64,000 bases of DNA from assembly GCA_958299035.1 (NCBI GenBank), contig CATQJL010000223.1:15905742-15969741 (forward strand), in the 5' to 3' direction. The stretch's first letter is position 1. Each line of letters opens with the position of its first letter. Of the stretch, positions 15,101 to 25,810 are shown piece by piece. The notes under the pieces were generated by a model, which was not told where the DNA came from, did no database searches, and was given only the letters and a program-made list of their open reading frames with translations. The position numbers and the translations under genes were made by a program. This stretch comes from Cylicocyclus nassatus (taxonomy: Eukaryota > Nematoda > Chromadorea > Rhabditida > Strongylidae).

Positions 15101-18100
15101 AGAAGAAATGGTAGATGACATCAAGAATATAATTATACTTTGCTCCATTTGCTAATCTCTTATTTGAAAAAGCGTATATAGCTTAGCCGCGGCTCATTGA
15201 CGTCACTTAATCCGCAATTCGTATTACGTATTCTTTTCGTGTGATGTTTACATATAGTCGATGGTGTACTTAAAGCTGCCTCGTCTCCTCAGCCTGTTTT
15301 TCCCTTCCTTTAAAATCCGCTCTGAGCATCTTAAGGTTTTATAAAAAGCGGCCGTTGCCTAGATGTAGCCTGGCGACGTCAGAGATACGGAAAATATACG
15401 ATTTGTATGATGGAAAGCGAAATTAGCTTCATGTAGGAAAATGCTTTGGTTTTCTTGTCTCTGCACTGAAGGGAGAGGGGGGGGGGGAAGTGAGAGAGAT
15501 CTAGGACATATAAGATGTGGCAAAAGCAAAGCTTAGACTTTTCTAGAAAATTCAAATTTCTTTCTCCTCCTCTCCCGGTCTCCTAGGCTGGAAAGTAGCA
15601 GATTTTACCAGAACGAACAAATCGCGATTGTTGGTCTCGGCTCTTTCTTACTTTATTTTGGGCTGAAAATCTTATTTTATCATAATTCAGACCGAAAACT
15701 CTTCTCACCAGACATTATTGCAATTTTTGCCCGAAAATGAATTACATACCAGCAGACTGCTTCAGAAAATCTCATAAACAGATCCAAAAATATCCAACAT
15801 TGCGTGGAGCCAATAATTACATAAACTAATAATTCTGTCCGAAGCTGCTGGGTACGGAAAGGGAGGAAGATATCAATAATCTTCAAAGAGGAATAGAAGC
15901 TGTTCATAATAAACTCTACTGAAATACTTTCTACAAAGTATGTAGAGGCACAAACTTTGTTCATGCGAAGAAATATTGAAAATTTCAGGAAATAAATGTG
16001 TATTTAAATATAAAGTTTACTAAAACTCGAGAAATCATGTCTAAGTTTTGTAAAAAAAAGATTATCAGTTATTCTTCTGGGGATACAAGTTGAACGGCCC
16101 AAATTATTGTAGTCGTGTTCGTTTTCGTTTAAATATTCATTCTGTTCAATTTGAAGGATTTGCAGGGCTCGAAAATGTAGAGCACAAGATTGTCAAAGGA
16201 CGAAATTCCAACGGCGTTGCAAGAGTAGTTGGTAATAGGGTTTACCTAAAAGTAAGTCTGAACGTGGAAAACCCTCACCTACCACGGAAAATTCACATTT
16301 TAGGTCAATATCAAAGATGAGCAGCAACTGTACCCGCTTGTCGAGTTCCTGCAAAACAAGATCGCTACACCGAACAACTTGTTGTTCGATGACTTCCAGT
16401 AAGTCATATCAATGATTTCATCGCAGTTTTTTCAAAATCAATAATTCTAGATTTGACGACAATCAGCTATCAATGCGTATCAGCCGACTAGAAAGCCAAA
16501 AGCCAAAAGCGGAAAAGCGCATCGATACTGTTGAAGGTGTTGCGCAAGCTGTTTGTAAGTTGAATTGACCTAATTCTATAAAGAAAATATGGTTTTTTAG
16601 TTAGACACATTATCGGGAAAATAGATCATAAACGACCATAGAATAAAAATAACATTAAATGAAAAATCCAAGTCAAAATGAAATATAAAATATAGGAGAT
16701 GACTTATCTGTAGTCCCGTTATTATATGTACGGCAAAAAAAGCCATTTTGATTTCCGAAAACGTTTCCTTCTGAACACCATAGCTCCAAAAAAATTAGAT
16801 GTTGGAAGCTCAAATTTGATTGTAAGACTTTTTGTAAAAATCGTTATAATTGAAGCGTGCGACTGGGACAGTTCTACTGCTTAGAATTTCAAAAAAAAAC
16901 ACGATAATATTGATTTATTCGAAAGGTTTTGGAGTACAAAAATTGACTCTATTATAAAATTTAACAATATTCGTCAAATAATATATTTGTCAATCAAACA
17001 AGTGGTCTCAATTCAATAATTGCAGATAAGCGACGAAAGGACATCGCAAGGTTCTCAGGCGCAGAAGTTGATGAAACTGGTATCGGCATTGGAGAGGTGG
17101 GCATTTTATTTTTGAATTATATTAAAAACTCCAACGTACTTTCTCCAAAATGGTTAAACTGTGCTAAAAAAGTTAGGGAAACACGTTTTTTGAAATCTAT
17201 TGCCAAAGTGATAGAAGCTGAGTTTTCCCGTACTTCGAAGTGATGTAGTTAGTAACTTATTTGGGAATATTTCGCATTTGAATTGGTGGAGTTAGCGGAG
17301 AAAGGAAGGATCTCGAAGGCTTTGTAGATTAACTCGTCCTTTGCAAAAGATACTTCCAAATTTTCTAGGACTCAGTCCCCGTCGAGTCATCCGCTCGTGA
17401 CTGGATGTTCATGCCAGTTTTATTCGTATGTGCATTTACGATCACCGCTCTTCTCTCCGTGCTTGCGGTAAGTCAGTTTGTGGACGAGTTTCCTCCATAA
17501 ATAAAAGTGAATTCCCATTTTAGGTTCATCTGGTCAAGCAACGTCGCCATTACTACAACAACAATATCCAAAATATTGACGATATTGAAGGAAAGAGCAG
17601 CCTTGCATATCAGGTACGGTATCATTTTTCACAAAAAATTGAATAGAAGTTATTTTGAATATTTTTAGGAACTCTGTCGTCAACGAATCGCGCAAGATCC
17701 ACCCGGATCTGGACGAGCAAGCAAGAGCTCATCCACATCAAGCTGGGGCGAGGAAGCAATTCAACAATCTGGCATTGATATCTCTACTGGTCATGTGATT
17801 CTGGTTTGTTCCACTAGAGCTTTGCACTTATCTAAACCGATTGATTTATGATTTTTCCAGAACTTCTTGCAAGAATGTCTTGCTGATCCAACAAAAATCG
17901 AAGCACAATGGGATGCGATTCGTGATTACCGTAACACTGACAAGCATACAACGATTGGCACTGAACATCCAAACCGTAATAGAAGCGTTGTGCCATGTAA
18001 GTTTATTTACAGAAAAGTCTTATCGTTGAAAAATATGTATTCTTTAGTCGACGAAAGCCTTGTGCCAGTTGACTCATGGGAGGAAGGCAAAAAGGAATAC

Positions 18101-19986
18101 TTGAATGCCAGCTTCATTTACGACGATGATCCACGGTAAGCATTTTTGCCAAGATTGATTGGAAGAGAAAAGAGGGGGGGGGAAGAAAATGGTTGCGGAT
18201 TTGAATTTGGTTTTTAGAGCCTAAGACTTTGGTACTCAGCTATAAAGGTACCAATCAACAATTTATTGATTCTTAATTCGCCTATTAAAGATAAATTATT
18301 TCCTAAAGAAAGCATAATCGTTTTGCAACGAATGTGAGGAGGAAAAAGGAAAAAAAGGGGGGGGGGGGGAGGGCGGGGATGGGAGAAAAGAGAAAGAAGA
18401 TTATTTAAGAAATCAAGTTTTGATGTCGATTATATCGGTGAACATGCGTGCATTCATTCAAACCGTTAGGACGATTGATGTGTTTTCTGCGGTGCCGACA
18501 ACACTTGCGCGGGAAAAGACCATGACCCGCAAAAGAGAAAATGTGTGCCCTGTGGCGTTTTTTTTATGCTTAAGTGTTGTCGGCAAGTATTACATACATC
18601 TAACTATAGTACACTAGAGTTCATCTCTCTTTATAGTTCATTACAAATTTTTTCTGTTTATTTGTGCAGTTTAGATTTGGAAACTACATGTTTGTTTTTC
18701 AGCCAGCCAGTCTACATCGCGGCACAAACACCAAAAGCTGAGGACATTGCAGCGTTCTGGCAAGCTATTTGGCAACATGGTGTATGTTTGATTGTAAATC
18801 TGTCAACTATCGAGGAAGGAAAACAGGAGAAGAGCTACTGGCCCGAATCTGGCGCTGAAGTTCACGGTCCATTCGAGGTAGGAATCTCTCCTCTTCCCTC
18901 TTCAACAGCGTAAATTTCATAACCATCTAAGATTCATCTTGTGTCTGAGCACATCTGGAGCGATGATTACCTCGTGCGTTCCTTCTACCTGAAGAATCTG
19001 CGCAATGGACAGACACGAACCATCACACAGTTCCACTACATGTCATGGAAACAAGGCGAAACTCCGGCTAGCCCAAAGAGTCTGCTGGAATTCAGACGGT
19101 AAGCAGATGAGTATAATATAACACCTTTTCTGCTTGCACTGCATTAATAATGATCGATCCTACAAAGTTTACCAAACAGTAGTCTCATATGACATCTACA
19201 TAGCGAATTTTTAGCTCAATCTCTGGATATACATAACATAAATGAGTCACTGCGCAGGAAATGTGACGCTTGCAACCTCTTTGCGTGCCTTTTCATGCTG
19301 AAAGAAAGCTTCCCTTACATTTAAAGAAAGCATAAGCCAGTATCTTAGGATCGACTAAGTCCATTCAAGGGCAGGCATACTTCATGCGATCTCAGTCGCG
19401 ACGCGATTTGGCAGTACTCCAACTGTCCATAACACTCAGTAAGCACATTTTAAATGACAGAAGATAGGGCATTTTTATCAAACCACGAAACTTCTACACA
19501 CTGTGCATGTGCAGTTTGCTACTGTTGGATATGAAGACTTCTGGCGAATTGCCAAATCGCGTCGCGACTGAAATCGCGTGAAATAAGCCCGGCCCTCTAG
19601 CTACTGTTTACGTAGAATCTTGTACGACACAGCAAGAACACTGATATGTATACTCTGTATCTTAGAAAAGTGAACAAATCATATCGTGGACGAGCATCAC
19701 CTGTATTGGTGCATTCATGGGAGGGTGCTGGACGAACGGGTGTCTTCTGTGCAGTAGACATGCTTTGTGCACGATTGCTAAAAGGTGTACGTCAACTGGA
19801 TGTTGTAGCTTCCGTCGAACATCTTCGTGATCAGCGAGATGGTGAGTGACAAAAAACTACGAAGTGGTGTTTCTGCAAAAATTCCCCCTTTTTCCAGGAC
19901 TTGTTCGCACAGCAGATCAATTCAAGCTAATCTACGGTTGTGTGGCACAGGAAGTGAACTCGCTACTGAAAGCATTACCGCAATGA
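3186..19986 (+). CDS. ida-1: IA-2/PTPRN-type receptor tyrosine pseudophosphatase (IDA-1), 5' end missing
   Basis: Membrane protein of dense-core vesicles, needed in this family for neuropeptide/insulin granule function. Exons: 3186-3236, 6480-6588, 6669-6813, 6861-7013, 7352-7556, 11134-11211, 11283-11384, 13065-13157, 16166-16251, 16304-16398, 16451-16554, 17026-17096, 17369-17467, 17524-17613, 17669-17803, 17861-17996, 18048-18135, 18703-18877, 18932-19098, 19666-19841, 19898-19986. All phases agree and give about 814 residues. Order: Cys-rich RESP18-like start ([16 protein letters not shown]); acidic linker with (CAA)8 polyGln; luminal membrane-proximal domain (exons 9-11), preceded by a KK pair and followed by KRRK, both possible convertase sites; one membrane helix (exon 13); a cytosolic stretch with STSSWGEEA and DISTGHVIL; then the PTP-like domain ending [18 protein letters not shown] and RSFYLKNL match vertebrate IA-2 as I recall it. 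The P-loop reads [10 protein letters not shown] (no Cys) and the WPD loop reads SWKQGE, so no phosphatase activity is expected. The signal-peptide exon is not found. Confidence 0.93.
3602..3866. mobile_element. Foldback MITE with TA target repeats
   Basis: Terminal inverted repeats of about 75 bp: the left end starts TCATTCATTCTCTAACTAAG and the right end is its near reverse complement. TA flanks it at 3600-3601 and 3867-3868, fitting a Tc1/mariner-type target. There is no coding capacity. Confidence 0.85.
3871..4141. mobile_element. Foldback MITE with internal 10-bp minisatellite
   Basis: Terminal inverted repeats begin CAGTCGTTTTCAATACG and extend about 80 bp inward; TA flanks it at 3869-3870 and 4142-4143. 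Seven units of the 10-mer TGGATTGGTG lie at 3931-4000 and reappear reverse-complemented near 4050-4080, so the arms include part of the array. It abuts the preceding element with only TATA between them. Confidence 0.88.
7131..7189. repeat. Short intronic inverted repeat
   Basis: Arms of 17 nt (7131-7147 and 7173-7189, starting TCTCGCCCAATACCG) with one mismatch and a 25-nt loop. It lies in the intron between the fifth- and fourth-from-left ida-1 exons. Small foldback remnant or local hairpin. Confidence 0.6.
7557..11133. other. Long ida-1 intron with 930-bp foldback element
   Basis: No exon is required here: the last base of 7556 (G) joins AA at 11134 in frame. Apart from the foldback element at 8528-9457 I see AT-rich sequence. 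Minus-strand open frames at 7600-8486 have no recognisable domain. Confidence 0.55.
8528..9457. mobile_element. 930-bp near-palindromic mariner-type foldback element, copy 1
   Basis: Starts TTAGGTTGTCCGGAAATTAA and ends with the reverse complement; TA flanks both sides (8526-8527, 9458-9459). The inverted arms are about 450 bp each and meet near 8995, so almost the whole element folds on itself. There is no transposase. A second copy with the same ends lies at 50938-51883. Confidence 0.9.
12576..12632. repeat. Two-copy 26-bp direct repeat
   Basis: The unit TCAATGCTAGTGCTATTTTT (plus TGAATT) occurs at 12576-12601 and 12607-12632, a period of 31 bp, inside an ida-1 intron. Confidence 0.85.
13158..16165. 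other. Long ida-1 intron; G tracts, no extra exon seen
   Basis: Three G tracts: 13695-13706 (12), 14151-14161 (11) and 15477-15487 (11). The phase of 13157 (one base, G) joins 16166 in frame. Minus-strand open frames here have no domain I recognise. Confidence 0.55.
19368..19596. mobile_element. MITE of the AGGGC...CATACTTCACGCG family, in ida-1 intron
   Basis: About 229 bp with inverted ends reading AGGGCAGGCATACTTCATGCG on the left and the reverse complement of a very similar sequence on the right. Long subterminal repeats contain CAGTCGCGACGCGATTTGGC. Relatives lie at 29410-29622, 61266-61495 and, more distant, 39679-39880 and 36338-37140. The clearest member (61266) has 3-bp TTA repeats, as in PIF/Harbinger elements. 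Confidence 0.85.
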
Positions 19987-21111
19987 TGTAGAAGTCGAAG
20001 TTGGCATATGTAACCAGACTGTTCTCCCTCCTGGTTTTCCGAATATTTTCTATTTGGAGTAAAAATCGCAATCGATCGCTCGCTCTGTCCTTTTACAATC
20101 TGACGTGTCACACCTAACTTAATCTAGCGTGATCTTTATTGTGTAGCGTGATCTGGTCCTTGTGTAGCCGTCATTGCGGAACTGTCGTTGCCATCATACC
20201 TTCTCGACACTATCATCCCAATGTTACATGATCTCATCATCAATAACGCGCTGTTTATGTCATGACTATGTAATGAATCAGTGTTGATCATATGTTTTCC
20301 AAAGAAAATTTTTTTCAAAAAATTACTATGTTCAAGATATCGATTTCGTAAAGAATTCGGAAGGGATAGCATATTTTCAGCTGAAGCAAAGTGGAAATGG
20401 TAATGAAATGATAATAGTAAATGTGGAAAAGCTGGCTGATTCTCAGGTTTTTCTGGTATTTTTAACATAATTCTAAAATGTAAATACTTTGGCATTTTAC
20501 GAAAACGGGTCTTAAAATTCTGCATTTATAAGCTCCTCCGGATCCTTCTTCGCAATACATTGTATAAAATTCGTGCGACTCTTCTTCACAAGTGTGAAGA
20601 AAGCGCAAAGTTTTTTGAAATTTTGTTTTCAACGTGCATTTAAGTACTGCTCAAGGAATGTGGTATGACTTCGTAATATCCGGAAATAGGCATTCCGCAG
20701 TTACACCAAAGAAAAGTCGTGGATTTTTACACGATAAAGCTGCTGACAGCGCGGTAAGTATCATTGTCACTTGCGGGAATGAGTAAGGCATACAGATAAT
20801 GACCAGTGCGAGCCTCTGCGAAGCGGAGGTGACGCATTGGTTTATTATAAAATCATCATTCATTGATAGGTTTCCGAGCTTGGTACTACTGTAACTTTCT
20901 CTTTGCGCTCTCTCAGCGTTCGTCGCTCTGTAAAATGTCGGTTGAAAAAATCAATGAACAGTAACAGTATCTAATTGCAATAATGTCAGTGCATTGGTGG
21001 CTCTCAAACGTCTGAGTAGATTCGGATGTCCGTGGCGTAGCGAGTATGTCGTGAGCATTTGATAGTGAAAGGTACCCTGCTATAAAGAGGTTTTTCCCTT
21101 ATTGGTGTTTA

Positions 21112-22256
21112 CTACAACGGCAGTCTTAACACATTCACGACAAGACCGTTTTTTTTCGAATAGCCGTTTCGGACCAGAGCCTTTTTAGCTTTGTCAAATT
21201 TACGACTCACCCTTGGGTCGTATTGTCCAGATGCAGGAGGTGAGGAGAGATGAGGTGCAATAGGAACCCAAGGGCTGCGGTCTTTATTCGCGAGATAATT
21301 AAGAGCGCGAGCGCTCTTAATTACCTCGCGTGGAGAAGATCTTGGCAAAGATTCAGAAGAACTTGGCAAGGATAACCTTCGAAAACAAACCCTTATAAGT
21401 CTGCTTGGAAATAACTTTGTAAGATATGAAGAAAAGAATTGGAATCAACACTGAAAGACGCACTTTTCAGTGCACGCCTTGCGGTAGATAAGCAACCCTA
21501 TCCTGCTCTTCTAACCTAACTTTTACAAAAGAAATTCAAAAATGAACTGAAGGCCTTCGCAATCCCAGAATACTGATAAAATTCAGTTTCAGTGATTAAA
21601 AGTTTGATCAAATTTTCCGGTGAGAATGGCTGTCGAAATTGAAAGTGGTGTTAATAGGAGGTTGAAGTTCCAGCCTTGATTGGATCGTGATGATTTTTCT
21701 CTTATATACATCTTGAAAGTACCAACGACACATTCATTATCCAAGCATATAAAAACTCACAAAAGTCTCGAAATTTGGGCAAGTTTAAAGTCAAGAGACA
21801 ACTGCGTCTTGCAACTTCCTACAAGCCTAAAAATTTTTCTACAACATTGACTGCAATTTGATCAGAAAGGCGAACTGAAATCTTTCATCAGACGATCACT
21901 TTATAAAAGGAAGTCAATAAATCCTACAACTACAGTTCCGAATTTTGACTTACTTTCACGCTTAATGAATGCGCCCTACTGATCCTATTACAACTCTGAT
22001 TTTCAAAAACTTCAAAGTTATTTCTAGCAAAGTTACAAAAGTTTGTTCTCAAAGTACATCCTTGCTGGATTTTCCTGGATTGCCAAGAATTCTCCACAGC
22101 GCTCGCGCTCTTGATTATCTCCTGCGGATACAAACGGCCTTCTGGCTCCTCCTGCACCACCCCCGTATTGTCTAAAGTGGTAGTGGTTTTAGAAAATTTG
22201 GAAGCAAGTTTCCAAGAATTTTCCCCAGAAGGGTTATCGCAGACGCTAATTATCAA
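21112..22256. repeat. Dispersed repeat family, two inverted copies
   Basis: A motif with TTGCCAAG, then TTCTCCAC, then GCGCTCGCGCTCTT, then ATTATCTC occurs on the minus strand at about 21230-21380 and on the plus strand at about 22050-22170. Related copies appear at about 48810-48900 and 49600-49690. The 21.3 kb copy has a hairpin with 20-nt arms (21289-21308 and 21311-21330, one mismatch). Both 21-22 kb copies sit in minus-strand open frames sharing a KSARAL-like peptide, so this may be decayed transposon coding sequence. Confidence 0.45.
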
Positions 22257-22525
22257 AATATGATTTTTTCAGTTTTTGGCGGTATACGGTAAGGTTACGG
22301 TAGTCATTCTGTACGAACACAACATCATGGATTTGCATGAAAAATTGTCTGGGGTTATTTCACGTGCTGGTCACGATCATAGTGTCCAATCTGTTTACTG
22401 CTGTCTCATGGTGGGGCTACAATAGCAGCACGGTAAAATTTTCGTAAAAATAAACTTTTGTAAGAAGGCTGAATCGGAGCTTGAGGTTATCATTTTCGTA
22501 ATCAGCATGCTTTGAAACCTATATA

Positions 22526-23385
22526 TTAGGTTGTCCCGAAAGTTTTGTCGGTTTTTCATCGCACACTAAAACTCACAGAACACAAATCCATAGACGATCT
22601 AGGTACCGTTTGATTAAAATTTTCATGCCCTTTCTCATAGCTATATTTGCTCACTGATCTACTCTGTCTTTGCGATGTTTCGTCATAGCTTTTCGAGCAG
22701 CTTTACAGTAACGTCAACCTCCTGAATTTTGAAAATTTTTATTTTGATATTTCTAAACAGCACTGGTAAATTTTATGTAGCAGATCTTTGGCTACATCGT
22801 GTACATCTTAGATTACATGGGGCACGTTTATTAAGCCTGAATAATTATTTGTTTAAGAAAAACAACATTTTGATTACGTTTAACACGTAAAAGTACGGAA
22901 AACTCCAGAAAGTGATTTTTCGAAGCAGATCAAACATGGATAGGTTGCCTGAATAATGTTTAATAACAAACAAGTACCAATTGCAAAAACATCAAAAGCT
23001 TCCATGTTTTTGCTGCAGTTGCGTGTTTAATAACTTTTTGAAACCTTAGAAGAAATGACCTTTTAAAGCTAAAAACAGAAGATTGGAAGAATCTAACAAT
23101 ATTACCACACAGTTCGAGAATTGCTTTATTTGTGCCATACTTAACCGTTCCCGAAACTTTGAAATGAGTCTTTTAAAAATTAGCCGATCTTTGAGCAGAT
23201 AAAAAAAGGCGGATAAAAATTTTTAGCAATTATTAGAAAGAACATACAGGAGTGCGGTTCGAAAATGCAACCAGAAGAAATAGAAAGAAAAGCCGCATTG
23301 AATGCTGTTGAATTCATTCAGGTCTTCATCGTTCGTGGTTTTATAGTGGTCTGAAGAAACCGACAAAATTTTCGGGACAACCTAG
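22526..23385. mobile_element. Mariner-like 860-bp non-autonomous element
   Basis: Ends TTAGGTTGTCCCGAAAGTTT on the left and, inverted, CTAGGTTGTCCCGAAAATTT on the right, with TA on both sides (22524-22525, 23386-23387). This end sequence and TA target are typical of mariner-type elements. No transposase frame is visible, so it is probably an internally deleted or MITE derivative. Confidence 0.82.
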
Positions 23386-24553
23386 TATGTAGTAAGATTT
23401 AAGCTACGATGAATAACGAAAAAATCAATAAAGTCAATAATTTTTGACGGGCTAGCATCAGTTTCTTGCCAGTCTCGTATTGCCTGTGAATATGCACTTA
23501 AGTGTAAAGAAACAGCATCATTGTGGGGAATATTTGAGCTAAAGTCTGTGCCTTATCTTTATTCACGGTACACCTACCGTAACATCACACTATAGTATCT
23601 CGAGCTGGGGCCACTCTGGCTAGAGCTTCGTTTAGGTGTCCACAACCATGTGCCAGTATTCCGTAGAATTTTATCATGAACTGGCAAAGCTGGAGTTTCA
23701 GGAATCTAACGACCATCGGTGGGTCGTATTGTCGTTAATAGATTGAGGAACGTGTTTAATAAACGGACAGCTCATGTTTGATAAAAAGCTATCAGAAATT
23801 GGGCAAGTGAGCTGCGTCCGGTTGGGTGGAAAGCCTCGGAGCAAGCAAGCATGGTATACATGTGCACTGACGTTTGAGACAAGCACGATTCTGGGCAGCA
23901 CTAAGTATTTACATTACATTATCTGTATTGAACTTACGGCTACTCTACAACATATAGGCAAATAAAATCCAACAAATTTGGTGGTTCTGCGCTCAATAAG
24001 GACAAATTTGCACATGGAAAGATTTCTGTCTTTGAGTAAAAAAGTAGAGCAAGCAATTTTTTATGAAATGACTGTGGCTGTGCACAAGCTTTTATGCTTG
24101 AAGTTGGAGCCGCAGTACCACGCTTGCAAGCCACCGTTATATTGTCGCTATACAAGTTGTTCCATTGTGTGATTCGAAAAAATGAAATGGCCGATTCACT
24201 GCTAGACAGCCAATTAGTCAATTTACTTTTCCAAAGTCCCCAGCGAAGATTGACTTTTATTTTCTGAACGTTTGCTGCCGTTCAACCAATAAACTATACG
24301 AAACAAAATGGTATAGAAAGTCAAGAACTAAAACAATACAATCGCTCTTTCAGTACTAGAGTCTCGGTGGTAGGCAGCAGTGGAAAAAGGGCAAGGCAGT
24401 GCATCTAGATGCATGCGAAACTGATTCACTAAAGAAAATCTGCCTAAGCGATGAGATGAGCGACGGTCATCATTTGATAAAGGGGCTAAAATAAGGCCAA
24501 AGTATAACCGAAAACAAGGTTTTTGTGCGTACTCAGACAATTGCATCGGAAAG

Positions 24554-24720
24554 TTCGCGGCCTCAAAGCGTGTTACATGGCGCGCCGCGGCCCTTGAAAT
24601 TTCAGCCGCGCACGCCGCGGCCATGTAAATTTTACCGGGAACGCCGCGGCCAAAGCTGAAATTGGGAAGAGGTTATCGGGAGAGTCGCGGCCCAATCACC
24701 TCAGTTGGCGGGCCGCGGGT
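24554..24720. repeat. GC-rich repeat phased at about 30 bp
   Basis: The motif GCCGCGGCC (or one-base variants) occurs at 24554, 24584, 24614, 24643 and 24684, then an inverted GGCCGCGGG at 24711. The 30, 30, 29 and 41 bp spacings suggest a degenerate tandem array with AT-rich spacers such as ATGTAAATTTTACCGGGAA. It stands out from the AT-rich surroundings. Confidence 0.7.
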
Positions 24721-25486
24721 CTTATCAAAGGCTGGATTTCTTACACACTGTAGGTTAAGGCGTAATCCGCGTGAGGTACGACGCAGCAATGGGGCTACCC
24801 TAAACGTTTGTGAAACTGGGTAATCGTTTCTCTTGTTTGGTCCTGTCTGACAGTTAAGTTTTTATGCTTACGAAACAAACTTCGGCAGTCGGATGGGTGT
24901 TATCGTCGACATTAGAAGATGTCGGCAGATGAGCTAACAAGTTGCTCAATTTGCACTAAAGTCATTGTCATGAAAGACAATGCAAAAGATTTTTCAATCT
25001 TCCCAGGACTCACAAGCATGCTAATCGGATCAACTATCGGGGGCGCTTACAGGATGCGCCGCGATCACTTATCGGGTCCAATATCGGTTTATACCGGGCA
25101 GCTCGCGGCATGGATGATTGGTGGCCGAGCAAGCACCCGCGGTCCCGATGCAGTTGTCTGAGCAGGTATCAAAGGGCACAAAAATTATCATTACAATGTC
25201 AGGCGTCCATCGCAGAGGAGGTCAGGACACTTTTATTGGAGCAGCTGTCGCAACCTAATCGCGAGAGCCTGAGGCGGTTACTTAAAGCCCTACATGCTGG
25301 ATAACACTCAAAAACCTAGACTGAACCGCAGAAAAGTGTGAATCGCTCTTAGCAACGAATTGCAATGTAGCAAAATATCTGTTGATTCTGATCGGCGAGC
25401 TCAACGTGATGCAAGCGGAAGAGGTTACCAATGGCACTCTAAGCCGCTGATGCTTGGTCTGTTTACTGCAAAGTTCAGTGGATGAT

Positions 25487-25810
25487 CGTAAGGGTTCTTT
25501 CATACTACGCCGCAGCACGCAGCGTCCTGCGGCGTGCGCGGCTGCAGTCGCATCAAAAATGTAAGCTTGCTCGCTGTGAAAGGCTCTCGGAGAACACGAA
25601 CGTGCACCAAATATAGAGATACATCCATAACCAGCGAAGTCGTGCTTCGCTGGTTATGGATGTATACGTGAGCGTATATTTTCACTGCGATTGCAGCTGT
25701 GCACGCTGCGGGACGCTGCGTGCCGCGGCTGGCTGCTCCAACCCGCCGCGTGCGCCGCAGCATGCCGCAGCATGCCGCTTCCTGTGGCGTAGTTTGAAGG
25801 AACCCTTACG
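25487..25810. mobile_element. GC-rich foldback MITE, private to arm A
   Basis: Ends CGTAAGGGTTCTTTCATACT and its near reverse complement; TA lies just inside each end (TAAGGGTTC...GAACCCTTA). It contains a perfect hairpin with 21-nt arms (25619-25639 and 25645-25665, loop TCGTG) and repeats of GCCGCAGCAT. Arm B lacks it (around 47360). Confidence 0.8.

Larger units (their letters stand above)
19987..25319. other. Intergenic region between ida-1 and the duplication
   Basis: No confident gene. It holds a mariner-like element, a dispersed repeat pair and a GC-rich phased repeat (separate entries). Open frames up to 129 codons lack recognisable domains or matching splice sites. No clear AATAAA signal is seen close behind the ida-1 stop. 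Confidence 0.5.

Noticed and set aside
24919..25304. Overlapping open frames (80 and 64 codons), the second ending in an amphipathic stretch EEVRTLLLEQLSQPNRESL
   Set aside because: Tempting as a small two-exon gene with an acceptor-like TTCCCAG at about 25005, but the frames cannot be joined by any GT-AG intron I could find, no domain is recognised, and there is no counterpart in arm B.
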